Position numbers and translations under genes: made by a program
Part shown: positions 33,259-34,389 of the stretch, in pieces
Numbering within the stretch: the first letter of the stretch is position 1
Layout: each line of letters starts with the position of its first letter
From: Clostridiales bacterium
GTDB lineage: Bacteria; Bacillota_E; Sulfobacillia; Sulfobacillales; JAIMBI01
DNA: 34,389 nucleotides
NCBI GenBank assembly: GCA_027318915.1
Contig: DAHVOH010000033.1
Span: forward strand, 1-34,389
Reading direction: 5' to 3'
The notes under the pieces: generated by a model
Databases searched by the model: none
Told to the model about the DNA's origin: nothing
Seen by the model: only the letters and a program-made list of their open reading frames with translations

Positions 33259-34215
33259 ATGGATTGGGATGCCGCAATGGCGCAGGTGGCCGACCCCGGG
33301 CGTCCTCTGCCCTCCTGCTGGTGGTTGACGGGTCCGGACACTTACCGAGCCGAACTTTGGCATCGAGCGCTTCAGAGCCGGCTGGGCGCCGACGTGGAGG
33401 AATATCGTGCGGAGGGAACCGCGGATCTCTCGGCCCTCACGCTTTGGCTCAGCACACGGGGATTTTTGGATCAAGAGGCGCCCAGGCTCCTCTGGTGGCA
33501 GTCGCCGGACGGCCGTCAGTTGAAGGGCGCCCCGCTGGAGGGACTGGTGAAGGCGGCCGATGCACGGCATCTGGTCGTGGCGTGGAGCGAAAAGCACGCG
33601 GCCCCGGCGGGTTTTCAACCCATCGACGTGGGAGTGCTGCGGCCACCGGCGTGGGCCGGCTTCGTGCGGCGCTTGGCCCGCCAGCGGGGCGTGGTTCTGG
33701 CGCCCGCCGCCCTGGAACTTTTGGCCCGGGCCACGCATCCCTCCGGGCACCAGTTGGAGCAGGCGCTCGCGGTTCTGCGTCTGGCGACGGGGGGGCAGAG
33801 TCCGATACCGGCCGCGCTGGTGCGCCAGGTGGTGGCGCCGTTGGAGCCCGAAGCGGCCTGGGCTGTGACCGATGCGCTGCTGAACCGGCAGACGCTTCAG
33901 GCCTACCAAGAACTGCGCCGTCAGTTGGAGCAGGGCGTGGAGCCGGTGCAACTGCTGGCGATGATGGTGCGGAGCATGGCCCAGCTGGCGGCGTGGCTGG
34001 AAGCCCAGCGTGACGGCAAAACCTCGGAGCAGTTCATGGTCGAGACCGGGCTCAAGTCCTGGCAATGGCGTCCGTTGCAGCGCGCCGCCGATCACTGGCG
34101 GTTGGCCGCCGTACGCGCCTGGTTTGCGCGGGCGGCCACCGTCGACCAGCACATGAAAAGCTCGGGGCTGGATCCGGCCGTGTGGCTCACGGGTCTGGTG
34201 CTGGCGGCGGCCTAG
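33259..34215 (+). CDS. holA: DNA polymerase III subunit delta
   Basis: 318 residues, the clamp-loader delta subunit that opens the beta sliding clamp. The N-terminal AAA-like fold starts with WWLTGPDTYRAELWHRALQ. The central block is PPAWAGFVRRLARQRGVVLAP, in part, then LLARATHPSGHQLEQALAVL. The C-terminal collar domain has LLAMMVRSMAQLAAWLEAQ and VDQHMKSSGLDP. All follow the divergent Firmicutes HolA/YqeN pattern. GGGGGCGG precedes ATG 33259. The neighbouring rpsT on the opposite strand is the usual holA partner in Firmicutes and supports the call. It diverges from the gerA 5' part. Confidence 0.9.
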   Translation: MDWDAAMAQVADPGRPLPSCWWLTGPDTYRAELWHRALQSRLGADVEEYRAEGTADLSALTLWLSTRGFLDQEAPRLLWWQSPDGRQLKGAPLEGLVKAADARHLVVAWSEKHAAPAGFQPIDVGVLRPPAWAGFVRRLARQRGVVLAPAALELLARATHPSGHQLEQALAVLRLATGGQSPIPAALVRQVVAPLEPEAAWAVTDALLNRQTLQAYQELRRQLEQGVEPVQLLAMMVRSMAQLAAWLEAQRDGKTSEQFMVETGLKSWQWRPLQRAADHWRLAAVRAWFARAATVDQHMKSSGLDPAVWLTGLVLAAA

Positions 34216-34253
34216 CCGCGGGGCGCCTGCCCGGTCCGGGCCGCGAGGGCACC

Positions 34254-34280
34254 AAAAAACTTGCCCCGGGGCAAGTTTTT
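34254..34280. terminator. bidirectional terminator between holA and rpsT
   Basis: AAAAACTTGCCCC and GGGGCAAGTTTTT form a perfect palindromic hairpin with an A-run on one side and a T-run on the other. It can stop both holA (+) and rpsT (-). Confidence 0.92.
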
Positions 34281-34294
34281 GTGGCGGGCTCGAT

Positions 34295-34389
34295 TTAGGA
34301 CGCGCTACGCGTGCGTGCCACTGCGTTGAATCGGCGGGTCAGCCGTCCGGACCGGCGCGATGCGACGTTGCGGTGGATGGCGCCCTTTT
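34295..34389 (-). CDS. rpsT: ribosomal protein S20, C-terminal end (cut by window edge)
   Basis: The last 30 codons and TAA stop. The visible peptide begins KGAIHRNVASRRSGRLTRRF and ends NAVARTRSAS, matching the conserved C-terminal pattern of S20 (KG.IHKN.AaRkKSRL.k..N). S20 is a basic 16S rRNA-binding protein of the small subunit. The start lies beyond the window. Confidence 0.93.
   Translation of the reverse strand, partial: KGAIHRNVASRRSGRLTRRFNAVARTRSAS

Noticed and set aside
1..34389. CRISPR array
   Set aside because: No regularly spaced short repeats with unique spacers occur in the window, and no cas genes were seen.

Overview
The window looks like the chromosome of a high-GC, spore-forming member of the Firmicutes. 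Three T-box leaders, a GerA/GerC/GerB-type germinant receptor operon and the holA/rpsT neighbourhood all point that way, and a Sulfobacillus-, Symbiobacterium- or Thermaerobacter-like lineage would fit. No ribosomal RNA is present, so the genus cannot be fixed from the sequence.

Positions 1-14369 (+ strand) hold branched-chain amino acid metabolism. A promoter and T-box precede ilvE. A second T-box precedes a tightly packed operon ilvN-ilvC-leuA-leuC-leuD-leuB-ilvB-ilvD. A third promoter and T-box precede leuS and a small coupled membrane-protein gene. All three T-boxes can be aligned so that a CTC (Leu) triplet sits in the specifier loop. Isoleucine/valine synthesis, leucine synthesis, transamination and leucyl-tRNA charging would then all be read out by one signal, uncharged tRNA-Leu(GAG).

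Positions 14571-18128 (- strand) encode a double-length ABC permease, an ATPase with a C-terminal AAA-associated domain, and an Hsp20 chaperone. Positions 18238-20936 (- strand) carry gerB, gerC and only the last 134 codons of gerA.

The main discovery is that gerA is split. Its first 459 codons lie at 31724-33099, about 10.8 kb away, same strand and same order. The intervening DNA (about 20936-31724) is a mobile element with a large serine recombinase at one end, 72 bp from the junction. The two junctions share a core that puts both gerA halves in the same reading frame. Joining the two element ends reconstructs a 50-bp attP-like site with 11-bp inverted arms exactly symmetric about a central AC/GT dinucleotide. 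Precise excision would restore a 593-codon gerA and a continuous gerA-gerC-gerB operon. The architecture matches the skin element in sigK and the SPbeta prophage in spsM, but the target is a germinant receptor.

Inside the element are a 55-codon ORF overlapping the recombinase start (a candidate directionality factor), a decayed IS1182-type transposase, and two AbrB-type or similar antitoxin + RelE/ParE toxin modules plus an orphan AbrB gene. These lie between two ~250-bp repeats that contain degenerate tRNA-plus-terminator sequence. Further on are an RHH-VapC pair with an apparently leaderless promoter, a decayed IS256-type transposase, a methyltransferase, a degraded winged-helix replication-type gene and a PPOX-fold flavoprotein. 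No phage structural genes were seen.

Beyond the element come the gerA 5' part, the divergent holA gene, a bidirectional terminator and the C-terminal end of rpsT on the - strand, cut by the window edge.
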